DNA from: Acidimicrobiia bacterium
GTDB lineage: Bacteria; Actinomycetota; Acidimicrobiia; Spongiisociales; ZC4RG35
Direction of reading: 5' to 3'
Assembly: GCA_026002975.1 (NCBI GenBank)
Contig: BPGJ01000004.1
Span: 1-64,000, forward strand
Length of the DNA: 64,000 bases
A program made the position numbers and the translations under genes. Below, piece after piece: positions 52,737-62,859 of the stretch (positions are counted from its first letter, which is position 1; the number at the start of each line of letters is the position of its first letter). The notes under the pieces were generated by a model. The model saw nothing but the letters and a program-made list of their open reading frames with translations. It was not told the DNA's origin and did no database searches.

Positions 52737-53261
52737 GTGAAGCGTTACGGTCTGTTCGGTCTGTGGCTGGGCGTTGCCGCCCTCACCACCGGTGCGGTGT
52801 GGCAGGTGGTCGACCTGGTCGACGACACGGTGAGCCCCCGACCTGCCGCCCCGGTGGTGGTCCTCACCACCCCGACCACCCAGACCATCCCGACCACGAC
52901 CTCGTCCACCGCTCTCCCCACGACCACCGTCACCACCTCCACCACCGTCACCACCGTCCCACCGTCCACCGGCTCGACGGCGCCCAGCACCCAACCTCCC
53001 ACCCCCTCGAGCACCACGACGGCCCCCGACCAGAGCGACAGGGTGTCGGTGCCCACCCCAGGGGGAACGGTGGTCGTCGAGCACTCGGGCGACACGGTCG
53101 GTCTGGTATCGGTGAGCCCCACGCTCGGCTACGCAGCGGAGATCGACGATGCCGGACCCGGAGAGGTCCGGGTCGAGTTCCGGCTGGGAGAACAGGAGAT
53201 CGAGGTGCGGATCAAGTCGGAGGACGGCGAGCTGGTCACCGAGATCGAGACGGACGGGTGA
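52737..53261 (+). CDS. membrane-anchored protein with Thr-rich stalk and the same beta domain as 49693
   Basis: 174 residues. A single N-terminal helix ([20 protein letters not shown]) acts as signal anchor, followed by a Thr/Pro/Ser stalk of about 65 residues and one copy of the beta unit ([26 protein letters not shown], ending ELVTEIE). It aligns with the exported protein's unit in the order V-x-V, LVSV-x-P, GW/GY, VEVEF-like strand and a final charged strand. GTG 52737 is preferred because it sits just after a -10 candidate; ATG 52707 would add ten residues. It flanks the two-component system and probably belongs to its regulon. Confidence 0.7.
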   Translation: MKRYGLFGLWLGVAALTTGAVWQVVDLVDDTVSPRPAAPVVVLTTPTTQTIPTTTSSTALPTTTVTTSTTVTTVPPSTGSTAPSTQPPTPSSTTTAPDQSDRVSVPTPGGTVVVEHSGDTVGLVSVSPTLGYAAEIDDAGPGEVRVEFRLGEQEIEVRIKSEDGELVTEIETDG

Positions 53262-53305
53262 CCCGCCCAGGCGAGGTACTGTCCTCTCGTCCAAAGGAGG
53301 AGAGG

Positions 53306-54697
53306 ATGGAATTCCGGATCGAACGTGACTCGATGGGCGAGGTGAGGGTTCCAGCCGACGCCTACTACGGGGCTTCCACCCAGCGGGCAGTGGAGAACTT
53401 CCCGATCTCGGGTGAGGGAGTCGGGCGACGGATCATCTGGGCGTTCGGGTTGCTGAAGGGTTCGGCGGCCACCGTCGCCGGCCGGATGGGATTCCTCGAC
53501 CAGAAGATCGCCGACGCCATCCGACAGGCAGCGGACGAGGTGATGGAGGGCCGATGGGACGACCAGTTCCCGGTCGACGTGTTCCAGACCGGTTCGGGAA
53601 CCTCGACCAACACCAACGCCAACGAGGTGATAGCCAACCGGGCCACCGAACTGCTCGGAGGAGAACGGGGCTCGAAGCTGGTGCATCCCAACGACCACGT
53701 CAACTTCGGGCAGTCGTCGAACGACACCTTCCCCACCGCCATGCACCTGGCGGCGTTGGACGCGATCCACACCAACCTGCTCCCCGCCTTGGGTCGCCTG
53801 GCGGAGACCCTGGAGGCCAAAGCCGTCGAGTTCGCCGACGTGGTCAAGTCGGGCCGCACCCACCTGATGGACGCGGTTCCGATCACTCTCGGTCAGGAGT
53901 TCTCGGGATACGCCACCCAGATCACGAAGGGGGTCGAACGGGTCTCCAAGATCCTCGACGAGCTGGGCGAGTTGGCCCTGGGGGGCACCGCGGTCGGCAC
54001 CGGCATCAACTGCCCCGACGGTTTCGCTCGGGCGGTCATCGCCCTGATGGCGGAGCGCACCGGTTACGCCCTGCGGGAAGCGGAGAACCACTTCGAGGCT
54101 CAAGCCGCCAAAGACGGCGTGGTCAACACGTCGGGAGCCCTCAAGACGGTGGCTACCTCGCTGTTCAAGATCGCCAACGACCTACGGTGGCTGGCCTCGG
54201 GGCCCGTAACCGGGATCGCCGAGATCAGACTCCCGGCCCTCCAACCGGGCTCGTCGATCATGCCCGCCAAGGTCAACCCGGTGATCCCGGAGGCGGTCAT
54301 GCAGGTGTCGGCCCAGGTGGTCGGAAACGACGCGGCGATCACCTGGGGAGGCGCCAACGGCAATTTCGAGCTGAACACGATGATGCCGATGATGGCCCGC
54401 AACCTGCTGTCCTCCATCGACCTGTTGGGCAACGCGGCCCGGGTGCTGGCCGACAAGTGCGTGTCCGGGATCGAAGCCGACGCCGAACGAGCCCGACATC
54501 TGCTCGAGAAGAACGTGATCGTGGTGACCGCCCTCAACCCCCACATCGGATACGACAACGGCGCCCGGGTGGCCAAGAGGGCCTTCGCGGAGGGAAGGAC
54601 GGTGAGGGAGATCGTCATCGAAGAGGGACTGATGACCCCCGAAGAGGTCGACAAGGCGCTGGACCTCAGAAAGATGACCGAAGGGGGTGTCCTGTGA
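53306..54697 (+). CDS. fumC: fumarate hydratase, class II
   Basis: The Fe-S-independent fumarase of the TCA cycle (fumarate + water gives malate), 463 residues. Seen: [25 protein letters not shown] at the start, [19 protein letters not shown] (about 95-113), [21 protein letters not shown] (about 124-144), [18 protein letters not shown], and the superfamily signature [16 protein letters not shown] (about 314). The last segment distinguishes class II fumarases from aspartases less clearly, but the [14 protein letters not shown] wording is FumC-like. ATG with AAGGAGG upstream. It ends convergently one base from sufC2. Confidence 0.93.
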   Translation: MEFRIERDSMGEVRVPADAYYGASTQRAVENFPISGEGVGRRIIWAFGLLKGSAATVAGRMGFLDQKIADAIRQAADEVMEGRWDDQFPVDVFQTGSGTSTNTNANEVIANRATELLGGERGSKLVHPNDHVNFGQSSNDTFPTAMHLAALDAIHTNLLPALGRLAETLEAKAVEFADVVKSGRTHLMDAVPITLGQEFSGYATQITKGVERVSKILDELGELALGGTAVGTGINCPDGFARAVIALMAERTGYALREAENHFEAQAAKDGVVNTSGALKTVATSLFKIANDLRWLASGPVTGIAEIRLPALQPGSSIMPAKVNPVIPEAVMQVSAQVVGNDAAITWGGANGNFELNTMMPMMARNLLSSIDLLGNAARVLADKCVSGIEADAERARHLLEKNVIVVTALNPHIGYDNGARVAKRAFAEGRTVREIVIEEGLMTPEEVDKALDLRKMTEGGVL

Positions 54698-54698
54698 G

Positions 54699-55418
54699 CT
54701 ACTCCCGCCAGGCCTCGTAACCCTCGGCCTCCAACCGATCCGCCAACTCGGGGCCTCCGCTCTCGACGATGCGACCCCTCACCATCACGTGGATTCGGTC
54801 GGGGATGACGTAACGCAGGATCCGGGAGTAGTGGGTGATCATCAGCACTGCGACGTCGGGGGCTCTCATCGACTTCACGGCCTCGGCCACCTGGCGGACC
54901 GCGTCGATGTCGAGTCCCGAGTCGATCTCGTCGAGCAGAGCGACCCGGGGCTGGAGAACAGCGAGCTGGAACAGCTCGGAGCGCTTCTTCTCTCCCCCCG
55001 ACAGCTCGTCGTTCACCGCTCGTTCCAGGAACGGCTCCATCGAGAAGACCGGGGCCAGCCTCTCGATCCGCTCGGTCATCTCCTCGGGCGGGATCCCCCT
55101 CTCTTCTCCCGCCTCGACCAGCAGGTCCTGCAGCTTCACCCCGGGGATCTCGGTGGGGTATTGGAACGCCTGCAACACCCCTCGACGAGCTCTCTCGTCC
55201 ACGTCGAGGCCCAGCAGGTCGTTTCCGTTCAGGGAGACCGTGCCCCGGGCCTCGAACCGGGGATGTCCGGTCAGGACGTGGCACAGGGTCGACTTGCCCG
55301 AACCGTTGGGCCCCATCAGGGCGTGGATCTCGCCGTAGGGCACCTCCAGGTCGAGACCCCGAATGATCTGCGAGGTGCCGATCCCCGCGGTCAGATCTCG
55401 AATGGCCAGTCCGGTCAA
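54699..55418 (-). CDS. sufC: SUF system ATPase SufC (copy 2)
   Basis: Second SufC paralogue, 239 residues: Walker A LMGPNGSGKSTLCHVL (about 33-48), LQAFQYPTEIPGVKL, LSGGEKKRSELFQLAVL, Walker B VALLDEIDSGLDIDAVRQ, and ITHYSRILRYVIPD. It is clearly diverged from the 47191 copy but has all catalytic residues. The start is TTG 55418, supported by GGAGGTGA six bases upstream and by a TTGA overlap with the Rieske gene stop. It is cotranscribed with sufD and the Rieske protein, the more usual SufD-SufC pairing. Confidence 0.93.
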   Translation of the reverse strand: MTGLAIRDLTAGIGTSQIIRGLDLEVPYGEIHALMGPNGSGKSTLCHVLTGHPRFEARGTVSLNGNDLLGLDVDERARRGVLQAFQYPTEIPGVKLQDLLVEAGEERGIPPEEMTERIERLAPVFSMEPFLERAVNDELSGGEKKRSELFQLAVLQPRVALLDEIDSGLDIDAVRQVAEAVKSMRAPDVAVLMITHYSRILRYVIPDRIHVMVRGRIVESGGPELADRLEAEGYEAWRE

Positions 55419-55726
55419 GGCGTCACCTCCAGGTAGACCCGACCTCCCTCCACCTTCACCCGGTAGACGGGCACCGGCTTGGTCGCCGGCAGGGTCAAGG
55501 CCTCGCCGGTCTCGAGGTCGAAGGCGGAACCATGACGGGGGCACTCCACCTCGGTGTCGAACACCTCTCCCTCGGAGAGCGAAGCCTCGGCATGGCTGCA
55601 ACGGTCACCGATGGCATACACCCGGTCGCCGACCCGGAACAACGCCACCCGGTGCTCACCCAGGTCGAACCGTCGACCCTGCCCGGGTGGCAGCTCGTCC
55701 AACGCGGCCACCTCCACCCAGCTCAC
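55415..55726 (-). CDS. Rieske-type [2Fe-2S] ferredoxin (NirD/SufD-operon type)
   Basis: A 103-residue small Rieske protein with both ligand boxes, CSHAEASLSEG (Cys-x-His, about 43-53) and CPRHGSAFDLETGEAL (Cys-x2-His, about 61-76). Such proteins are regularly encoded between sufD and sufC in actinobacterial suf operons and probably supply electrons during assembly or act as a client; this is inference. GTG overlaps the sufD stop (GTGA) and its stop overlaps sufC2, so three genes form one tight operon. Confidence 0.92.
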   Translation of the reverse strand: MSWVEVAALDELPPGQGRRFDLGEHRVALFRVGDRVYAIGDRCSHAEASLSEGEVFDTEVECPRHGSAFDLETGEALTLPATKPVPVYRVKVEGGRVYLEVTP

Positions 55727-56979
55727 CCCAGCCTCCCCTCGGCCTGAGCCTCGACGAAACGACCGAACACCTCGTCGAGCACCTGCTGGGCCGGCCCCTG
55801 AACCGGGAGCCGGTCGACGACCTCCGAGAAGAACCCCTTCACCAGCAGCCTCTCGGCCCTGGCCCTGGAGAGACCCCGGGAGAGCAGGTAGTAGATCTGG
55901 TCCTCGTCGAGGGGTCCCACCGAGGAGCCGTGCCCACAGACCACGTCGTCGCACAGGATCTCCAAGTTGGGAACCGAATGCGCCTTGGCATGTTCGGACA
56001 GCACCAGGTTGCGGTTGGTCTCGAAAGCCGAAGAACGGGCGGCCTGCTTCTCGATCTTGAGTAGGCCGGTGAATATCGACCGGGCCCGGTCCTCCACCGC
56101 CCCTTTGAGGTACACGTCCGAGCTGGTCGACCGACCACGGTGGGTGATCGTCATCCGGTAGTCGAGGATCTGGTCGTGCTCCCCGAACGACAGACCCACC
56201 ACCTCCACCGAACCGCCGTCACCTTCCAGCAACACGCCGAGGTCGAGACGACCCAGCCTTCCGCCGAGACCGACTTCCCCCACCCGGAGGGAGGCGTCCC
56301 GACCTACCTGGGCCCGCTGGTGGATCACCGCGGTGGTAGCGAAACCGAAGTTCTGGATCGCGAGGTACCGGAGCCGGCCCCCCTGGGCGACGTGGAGTCC
56401 CACCTGGGGGCTGGTCAAGGCGTCGAGTTCGGCGGGGCTGCGATACACGACCACCACCGACCCCTCGGCGTTCTCCCCCACCCGAACCGAGATCGCCGGG
56501 AAGCTGGCCCCCGGGGTGACCGCCTGAACGTCGATGACCACCGGGGCCTCCTCCACCGTCCCGGCGGGGATCTCTACTTCGATCCCGTCGGTAGAGAAGG
56601 CGGTGCGGGCCGCTGCGAAACGGTCGTGGTCGGGCGGAAGGAGGGAATGGATCTCCACCTGGCGGGAGTCGTCCAACTCGGAGAGGGCTGTGAGGCGGGA
56701 ACCGGAGGCGAAGACCGTGTGACCATCCACCAGCGTGGCCCGACCCGCGTCCGCGGTCAGGGCCCGGAGGAAACGCCCTTCCGGCAACGGGTCGCCCGGG
56801 GTGTCGACCAGATCGAAATCGAAGCTCAGATCCGACTCGACGTACTTCCAGGCCTCTTCGGAACCTCCGGGGGTGTCCAACTTCCCGAAGATCTCGTAGG
56901 CGTGGCGCATCTGATCGGCCCGGCCCGGCGGCGCCGAGGAGGCGAGATGTTCGAGGGTGGTGCGGTCGAGAGGAAGCAC
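55723..56979 (-). CDS. sufD: SUF scaffold protein SufD
   Basis: A 418-residue SufB/SufD-family scaffold partner that works with SufB and SufC. Seen: EAWKYVESDLSFDFDLV near 43, the beta-helix core (GASFPAISVRVGENAEGSVVVVY), YLAIQNFGFATTAVIHQRAQVG, and the C-terminal signature DVYLKGAVEDRARSIFTGLLKI with QTN-like ETNRNLVLSEHAKAHSVPNLEI and GHGSSVGPLDEDQIYYLLSRGL (about 340-365). It lacks the Cys-rich N-terminal region of SufB, as expected for SufD. GTG 56979 is chosen because it lies just past a TACCCT box; operator site 3 is immediately upstream. Confidence 0.93.
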   Translation of the reverse strand: MLPLDRTTLEHLASSAPPGRADQMRHAYEIFGKLDTPGGSEEAWKYVESDLSFDFDLVDTPGDPLPEGRFLRALTADAGRATLVDGHTVFASGSRLTALSELDDSRQVEIHSLLPPDHDRFAAARTAFSTDGIEVEIPAGTVEEAPVVIDVQAVTPGASFPAISVRVGENAEGSVVVVYRSPAELDALTSPQVGLHVAQGGRLRYLAIQNFGFATTAVIHQRAQVGRDASLRVGEVGLGGRLGRLDLGVLLEGDGGSVEVVGLSFGEHDQILDYRMTITHRGRSTSSDVYLKGAVEDRARSIFTGLLKIEKQAARSSAFETNRNLVLSEHAKAHSVPNLEILCDDVVCGHGSSVGPLDEDQIYYLLSRGLSRARAERLLVKGFFSEVVDRLPVQGPAQQVLDEVFGRFVEAQAEGRLG

Positions 56980-56998
56980 GATCCGAGACGACAGGGTA

Positions 56999-57024
56999 AT
57001 TCCCACTATCCGGATAGGAGAAAT
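56999..57024. promoter_or_regulatory. SUF operator site 3 (10-6-10 palindrome) before sufD
   Basis: On the plus strand ATTCCCACTA-N6-TAGGAGAAAT, a weaker version of the site before sufC-S-U. On the coding strand it abuts TACCCT (56993-56998) as a -10 candidate, the same geometry as site 1. It fills the gap between the upstream glycosylase stop and the sufD start. Confidence 0.6.
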
Positions 57025-57695
57025 CAGGCTTGGAGGAGGCGTCGGGCCCGCTCGAAGATCGAATCCAACATCCCCTCGGTGAGGCGACCGGTGAAGGTGT
57101 TCTGCTGGCTGGGATGGTACGAGGCGAGGACGGTGGGGCCTCCTGGGAGGATCACCTCCCGCCCGTGGCCGAATCGAGGCCGGGGGGAGGGCACCTCCCA
57201 GCGTCGCAGACGTAGCAGCCGGTCGAAGGCGACACCGCCCAGAGCCACCACCACTCGTACTCGGGTGAGCAGGTCCAGCTCGGTGTCCAGCCATCGGCGG
57301 CAGGTGTCGAGCTCCCGGGCGGTGGGACGGTTCCCGGGCGGCGCACATTTCACCACCGCGGTGACGTAGCAGTCTCGCAGTTCGAGCCCGTCGTCGCGTG
57401 CCACCGATACGGGCTGGTTGGCGAATCCGGCCCGATACAGCGCCCGGAACAGCCAGTCGCCGGAACGGTCCCCGGTGAACATGCGGCCGGTCCGGTTGGC
57501 TCCGTGGGCGGCCGGAGCCAGCCCCACGACCAGCAGCCGTGCGTCGCGGTCGCCGAATCCGGGCACCGGCCGACCCCAGTACTCCTGGTCCCGGAACGAC
57601 GCCCGCTTCTCCCGGGCAACTCTCTCTCGCCATTCGACCAGCCGGGGACACAGCCGACAAACGACCAGGGCTTCCTCCAGTTCGGACCAGGTCAT
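57024..57695 (-). CDS. family 5-like uracil-DNA glycosylase (Fe-S)
   Basis: Removes uracil and some deaminated bases from DNA. 223 residues with motif A GLAPAAHGANRTGRMFTGDRSG (about 79-100) and motif B SYHPSQQNTFTG (about 193-204), which mark the UDGb/family 5 group. Four Cys suited to a [4Fe-4S] cluster are seen in VCRLCPR (two, near 13 and 16), VKCAPPGNRP and DTCRRW. The ATG overlaps the previous stop (ATGA), and its stop lies at the edge of operator site 3. Being an Fe-S protein directly upstream of sufD is notable but may be chance. Confidence 0.85.
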   Translation of the reverse strand: MTWSELEEALVVCRLCPRLVEWRERVAREKRASFRDQEYWGRPVPGFGDRDARLLVVGLAPAAHGANRTGRMFTGDRSGDWLFRALYRAGFANQPVSVARDDGLELRDCYVTAVVKCAPPGNRPTARELDTCRRWLDTELDLLTRVRVVVALGGVAFDRLLRLRRWEVPSPRPRFGHGREVILPGGPTVLASYHPSQQNTFTGRLTEGMLDSIFERARRLLQA

Positions 57696-59146
57696 CGGGG
57701 GTCGAGAGCTTGGGTGGTGACGTTCGATTTCGGGTTCCACAGCATCCAACCCAGACCGAACGCCTCGGCGGCTTCGATCTGGTCCCTCACCTGGGAAGCG
57801 TCGTATCCGAAGTCCTGCAACCACGGCCTGACCACCACCCCGGTCTCCAGCCGTTCGATGCCGTCCTCGAGCGCCCTCCTGACCGTCTCACCCGGGTGGT
57901 CCACCGGCCGGTCGAGGCCGAACCATCCGTCGTCATAGTGACTGGGGTACACCATGGGTGAGACGACGTCCAGCACCTTGGTGACCCGGGTCCAGTCCTG
58001 GCCGATCCCGCCGTCGCCCACCACGGTGGTGGTGAACCCGAAGACGTCGGCGGCCACCGCGCAGCCCGCCGGGGAGAGACGCCGACGCGCCTCGTCGAGG
58101 AAGGAGGTCACCGCCTCGACCCGGGTCGCCTCGTCGGAGCCACCGTCGAAGACGGCCCTCTCCCCGAAACCGTCGGGATAGCGGATGTAGTCGAACTGGA
58201 TCTCGTCGACCCCAAGCCGGCAGGCTTCTTCGGCGAGGGCCATCCCGTAGGCCCTGGCATCGGGGTCGGTCGGGTCGAGGAAGAACTGCCCGTTCTTCTC
58301 GAAGATGCCGCCCGTGTCCCGGTCCCCCACCGCCATATCGGGCATGGCTCGCGCAGCCATCGGGTCCTGGAAGGTCACGATCCGGCCGATCAGATACACA
58401 CCGGCTCGTTCGGCCTCTCCCGCCAAGGCGGCCAGGTCGTACAGGGGGGTCTCGGCTCCCACCTCTTCGGCCACCCGCACCTCGGTGTCGTAGTACACCA
58501 ACCCCCACTCGTCCTTCAGGTCGAGCATCAACCCGTTCAGCTCGGTGTCGGACACCAACGCCATGAATTCGTCCCAGCGGTCTCCGGCCGCCTCCCCACC
58601 CACGTGGACCGCCTTCACCACCTGCGGCACCAGCGACACGGTTCGGGTACCCGGGCTTCCGTCCCAGTCCATCCGGGAAGCCAGCCAACCCGGCCGGGAG
58701 ATGGTCACCGGACCCGGGGAGGCTCCGGCAACGTCGAACCGGCCCTCCAGGTCGGTGGCGCCCACCGCCCCCGCCGCCTCCACCCGGGCGTGGGCGATCG
58801 GTCGACCATGCGGGTCGGTCAAGACACCCCGTAGACGCCACGGCCGCAGCTCTACGACCAGCGGCGCCTCCACCGGCATCCCAACCATGAGGCGGCGGGT
58901 CAGGAAGCCCTCGGCTTGGACGGTGAGCACGCCGCGGCCGTCCCAGTCGAGCTGCACTCGGCCTCCGGCCGGGGTGGTGCCCGCCGACCCTTCGAGTGTC
59001 ACCACCGCCCCGGCCACCGGCTCCCCGCCGGCGTCGACCACCTGGACCACCAGCGGGTCGGGTTGCGAGGCCATGGCCCAGGCGGCCCACCCCGCCCACA
59101 GGAGCGTCACGAAGGCGAGGAGCCGGAGCCGGCGACGTCTGACCAT
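57692..59146 (-). CDS. exported putative glycoside hydrolase (DUF4015-like TIM barrel)
   Basis: A 484-residue protein. The N-terminal signal/anchor (RLLAFVTLLWAGWAAWAMA) is followed by two carboxypeptidase-regulatory-like beta domains (about 33-100 and 103-165: GEPVAGAVVTLEG and GRPIAHARVEAAG). A C-terminal TIM-barrel-like region (about 175-484) has LNGLMLDLKDEWGLVYYDT, YLIGRIVTFQDPM, GVDEIQFDYIRYPDG (about 310-325) and VSPMVYPSHYDDGWFGL. These match a putative glycosyl hydrolase family related to GHL-type barrels, probably acting on wall or capsule glycan. Activity is not known. It is cotranscribed with the glycosylase downstream. Confidence 0.75.
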   Translation of the reverse strand: MVRRRRLRLLAFVTLLWAGWAAWAMASQPDPLVVQVVDAGGEPVAGAVVTLEGSAGTTPAGGRVQLDWDGRGVLTVQAEGFLTRRLMVGMPVEAPLVVELRPWRLRGVLTDPHGRPIAHARVEAAGAVGATDLEGRFDVAGASPGPVTISRPGWLASRMDWDGSPGTRTVSLVPQVVKAVHVGGEAAGDRWDEFMALVSDTELNGLMLDLKDEWGLVYYDTEVRVAEEVGAETPLYDLAALAGEAERAGVYLIGRIVTFQDPMAARAMPDMAVGDRDTGGIFEKNGQFFLDPTDPDARAYGMALAEEACRLGVDEIQFDYIRYPDGFGERAVFDGGSDEATRVEAVTSFLDEARRRLSPAGCAVAADVFGFTTTVVGDGGIGQDWTRVTKVLDVVSPMVYPSHYDDGWFGLDRPVDHPGETVRRALEDGIERLETGVVVRPWLQDFGYDASQVRDQIEAAEAFGLGWMLWNPKSNVTTQALDPR

Positions 59147-59253
59147 GCATCCTCACCGTACCCGGAGAACGAGCCGTCACCCACCTGCCAGCCAGATATT
59201 TCCATTGCGGGCCGCTAGCAGGGGTGATACCGTCCCAGCGAGGAGGCCTGGCC

Positions 59254-60186
59254 GTGACCAGACGCCACAGATCAGGGACATCCCTCGCCGACACCGTGGG
59301 TCTCTACCTCGACGAGGTGTCCAACCATCTCCTCCTCACCGCCGAAGACGAGATCCGCCTGGCCCGCACCATGGAGCATGCCCGCAAGGCGCAGCTCGTG
59401 CTGGAGACCACCCCCGACCTCCCTCCGGACGAGCGCCGGCGCCTCCAGTCCCTGGTCGAACAGGGCGAAGAGGCCAAGATGACGTTCATCCGGTCGAACC
59501 TGAGGTTGGTGATATCCATCGCCAAGCGGTACACGGGCAGGGGTCTCGACCTGCTGGACCTGATCCAGGAGGGCAACCTGGGTCTCATCCGGGCGGTGGA
59601 GAAATTCGACTGGCGGAAGGGCTTCAAGTTCTCCACCTACGCCACCTGGTGGATCCGGCAAGCCATTACCCGGGGTCTGGGCAACCACGCCAGGACGATC
59701 CGCCTTCCGGTCCACATGGTGGACGTCGTCCGCACGGTGCAGGACACCGAGCAAGCCCTGAGCGACGAGCTCCACCGCCGACCCACGGTGCGGGAGATCT
59801 CCGAGGCGAGCGGCATCGACCCCGACAGGGTGGAAGCTGCCCTGGCAGCCCCTACCGACACCGTGTCGCTGGAGAGGCCGGTGGGCGAAGACGGGGACAG
59901 CGAGCTGGGTGAGTTCGTGGTCGATCTGAGGGCGCGGGACCCGTTCTCCTCGGCGGTGGAGACCATCCGCCGGGAGAAGATCCTCGAGGCGGTGAACCGC
60001 CTGGACGAACCGGAACGAACCGTCATAACCCTGAGGTTCGGGCTACTCGACGACGACCCCTGGACCCTGTCGGCCGTCGGGGAGCTGCTCGGGCTGACCA
60101 GGGAACGGGTCCGCCAGATCGAGAATCGGGCCTTGGCCCAACTCCGTCATCCCTCCTTCGGCGTGGAGTTGGAGAGCCTCCTCTGA
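59254..60186 (+). CDS. RNA polymerase sigma-70 family factor (group 1/2 type)
   Basis: A 310-residue sigma factor with regions 1.2 to 4 but no long acidic N-terminal region 1.1. Seen: region 1.2 TVGLYLDEVSNHLLLTAEDEIRLART (about 14-40), region 2 LRLVISIAKRYTGRGLDLLDLIQEGNLGLIRAVEKFD and STYATWWIRQAITRGL (about 88-148), region 3, and region 4.2 LGLTRERVRQIENRALAQLRHPS (about 280-302). The WWIRQAI and RERVRQIE segments recognise -10 and -35 elements. Group 2 (HrdB-like or SigB/MysB-like) is likely; a sole principal factor cannot be excluded. GTG 59254 has GAGGAGG nine bases upstream. Confidence 0.92.
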   Translation: MTRRHRSGTSLADTVGLYLDEVSNHLLLTAEDEIRLARTMEHARKAQLVLETTPDLPPDERRRLQSLVEQGEEAKMTFIRSNLRLVISIAKRYTGRGLDLLDLIQEGNLGLIRAVEKFDWRKGFKFSTYATWWIRQAITRGLGNHARTIRLPVHMVDVVRTVQDTEQALSDELHRRPTVREISEASGIDPDRVEAALAAPTDTVSLERPVGEDGDSELGEFVVDLRARDPFSSAVETIRREKILEAVNRLDEPERTVITLRFGLLDDDPWTLSAVGELLGLTRERVRQIENRALAQLRHPSFGVELESLL

Positions 60187-60210
60187 GCGGAACGCCCCGC
60201 CCCCAGCGGC

Positions 60211-60223
60211 TAGATTGCAGGGC
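60211..60223 (+). promoter_or_regulatory. candidate -10 box (TAGATT) of leaderless 60224 gene
   Basis: TAGATT at 60211-60216 precedes the GTG at 60224 by seven bases with no ribosome site, the clearest leaderless layout in the window. Confidence 0.5.
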
Positions 60224-60493
60224 GTGCAGCTCGATCCGGACATCACCGCGGCCGTCATCCGGATAGCCATCGCCGGCGGCATCGGCGGGCTGATCGGTGG
60301 CATGTTCGCCACACGCCGCGCCTCACTGATCGGGTCGATCCTGATGGGGGTGATCGGGTCGATCGCTCTGGCGGCCATGACCCGCATCGCGGGTTTCCCA
60401 CCGCTGGTCGACGCGGGGGAGGGATTCTCCTACGTGTACGGAGCCGCCGGCGGCTTCGTGCTCGGCCTGGCGGTGTCCGCCTCCAACCGATGA
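60224..60493 (+). CDS. small membrane protein
   Basis: 89 residues with two or three hydrophobic Gly-rich segments: IRIAIAGGIGGLIGGMFATRRA, SLIGSILMGVIGSIALAAM, and YVYGAAGGFVLGLAVSA. The pattern recalls GlsB/YeaQ/YmgE (transglycosylase-associated) stress proteins, but the match is loose. GTG chosen for its position seven bases after TAGATT. Its stop overlaps the AMP nucleosidase start (ATGA), so the pair shares a transcript. Confidence 0.65.
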   Translation: MQLDPDITAAVIRIAIAGGIGGLIGGMFATRRASLIGSILMGVIGSIALAAMTRIAGFPPLVDAGEGFSYVYGAAGGFVLGLAVSASNR

Positions 60494-61265
60494 GTCCGGG
60501 AAAGCTGGACATCGCCCGCGATTGGCTGCCCAGATACACCGGGATGCCCCTCGACGAGTTCGGAGAATACGTACTCCTGACCAACTTCAAGAACTACCTG
60601 GAGACCTTCGCCCAACGGTTCGGATGCGAGATACGGGGGGAGGACCGGCCGATGCAGGCCGCCACGAATCCCGCCGGCCTCACCATGATCAACTTCGGGA
60701 TCGGGACCGCCAACGCCGCCACCATCATGGACCTGCTCACCGCGGTCCGGCCCAAGGGGGTGCTGTTCCTGGGCAAGTGCGGCGGGCTCAAGGAATCCAC
60801 CGAGATCGGTCACTTCGTCCTGCCGATCGCCGCCATCCGCGGTGAGGGACGTCCAACGACTACTTCCCTCCCGAGGTACCGGCCCTGCCATCCTTCAAGC
60901 TGCACAAGTTCGTGTCGGAGAAGATCGTCGCCCGGGGCCTCGAATACCGCACCGGGGTCGTCTACACGACCAACCGGCGGGTCTGGGAACACGACGAGGA
61001 GTTCCTGGCCAGGCTGCGGCGCCTCACCGCCCTGGCCATCGACATGGAGACCGCCACCCTGTTCATCGTGGGACACGCCAACCAGATCTCCCGGGGTGCG
61101 CTGCTGCTGGTGAGCGACGTGCCGTTCACACCCGAAGGCATAAAGACCCAGGAGTCGGATCGGCTCGTCACCGAAACCTGGTCGTCGATCCACCTCGACA
61201 TCGGCATCGAGGCGATGTCGGAGATCGCCGAGAAAGGCGAACCGATAAAGCACTTCACCTTCTAG
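60490..61265 (+). CDS. AMP nucleosidase / phosphorylase-fold nucleosidase (one frameshift)
   Basis: The repaired product is 258 residues of the PNP/UDP phosphorylase fold and resembles AMP nucleosidases, which split AMP to adenine and ribose-5-phosphate. Seen: LTMINFGIGTANAATIMDLL (about 65-84), GVLFLGKCGGLKESTEIGHFVLPIAAIRGEG (about 90-120), then TSNDYFPPEVPALPSFKL, TTNRRVWEHDEEFLARL, AIDMETATLFIVGHANQI (about 178-195, the Met-Glu substrate motif), and LVSDVPFTPEGIKT. One base is missing near 60845-60848, between the two halves. The intact remainder suggests a sequence error. Confidence 0.78.
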
Positions 61266-61277
61266 CCCGCCCCTGTT

Positions 61278-61330
61278 CGTTTTTATGACGCAAACCCGCC
61301 CGGACCGGGCGGGTTTGCGTCATAAAAACG
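61278..61330. terminator. bidirectional terminator, perfect 53-base palindrome
   Basis: Two 26-base arms are perfectly complementary around a single central base: CGTTTTTATGACGCAAACCC... mirrored by ...GGGTTTGCGTCATAAAAACG. A GC-rich inner stem is flanked by A-run and T-run on each side, so it can end transcription both ways, between the AMP nucleosidase gene and the convergent sufB. Confidence 0.85.
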
Positions 61331-61342
61331 AGACGGGCCGTG

Positions 61343-62752
<1,410 letters not shown>

Positions 62753-62778
62753 CTGGATCACACCCCTGTAGCAGACCG

Positions 62779-62804
62779 ATTTTCACTACCACCATAGTGT
62801 AAAC
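62779..62804. promoter_or_regulatory. SUF operator site 2 (10-6-10 palindrome) before sufB
   Basis: ATTTTCACTA-N6-TAGTGTAAAC. It has the same arms, spacer length and outer bases as site 1 (47151-47176). The minus-strand sequence CACTATGGTGG inside it also offers TATGGT as a -10 box, so binding would cover the promoter. Confidence 0.75.
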
Positions 62805-62859
62805 GACCGATTGCGGGAACCGGGATCGGGCTAGTCTGCCCTCCCACCCGGGAGGAAAC

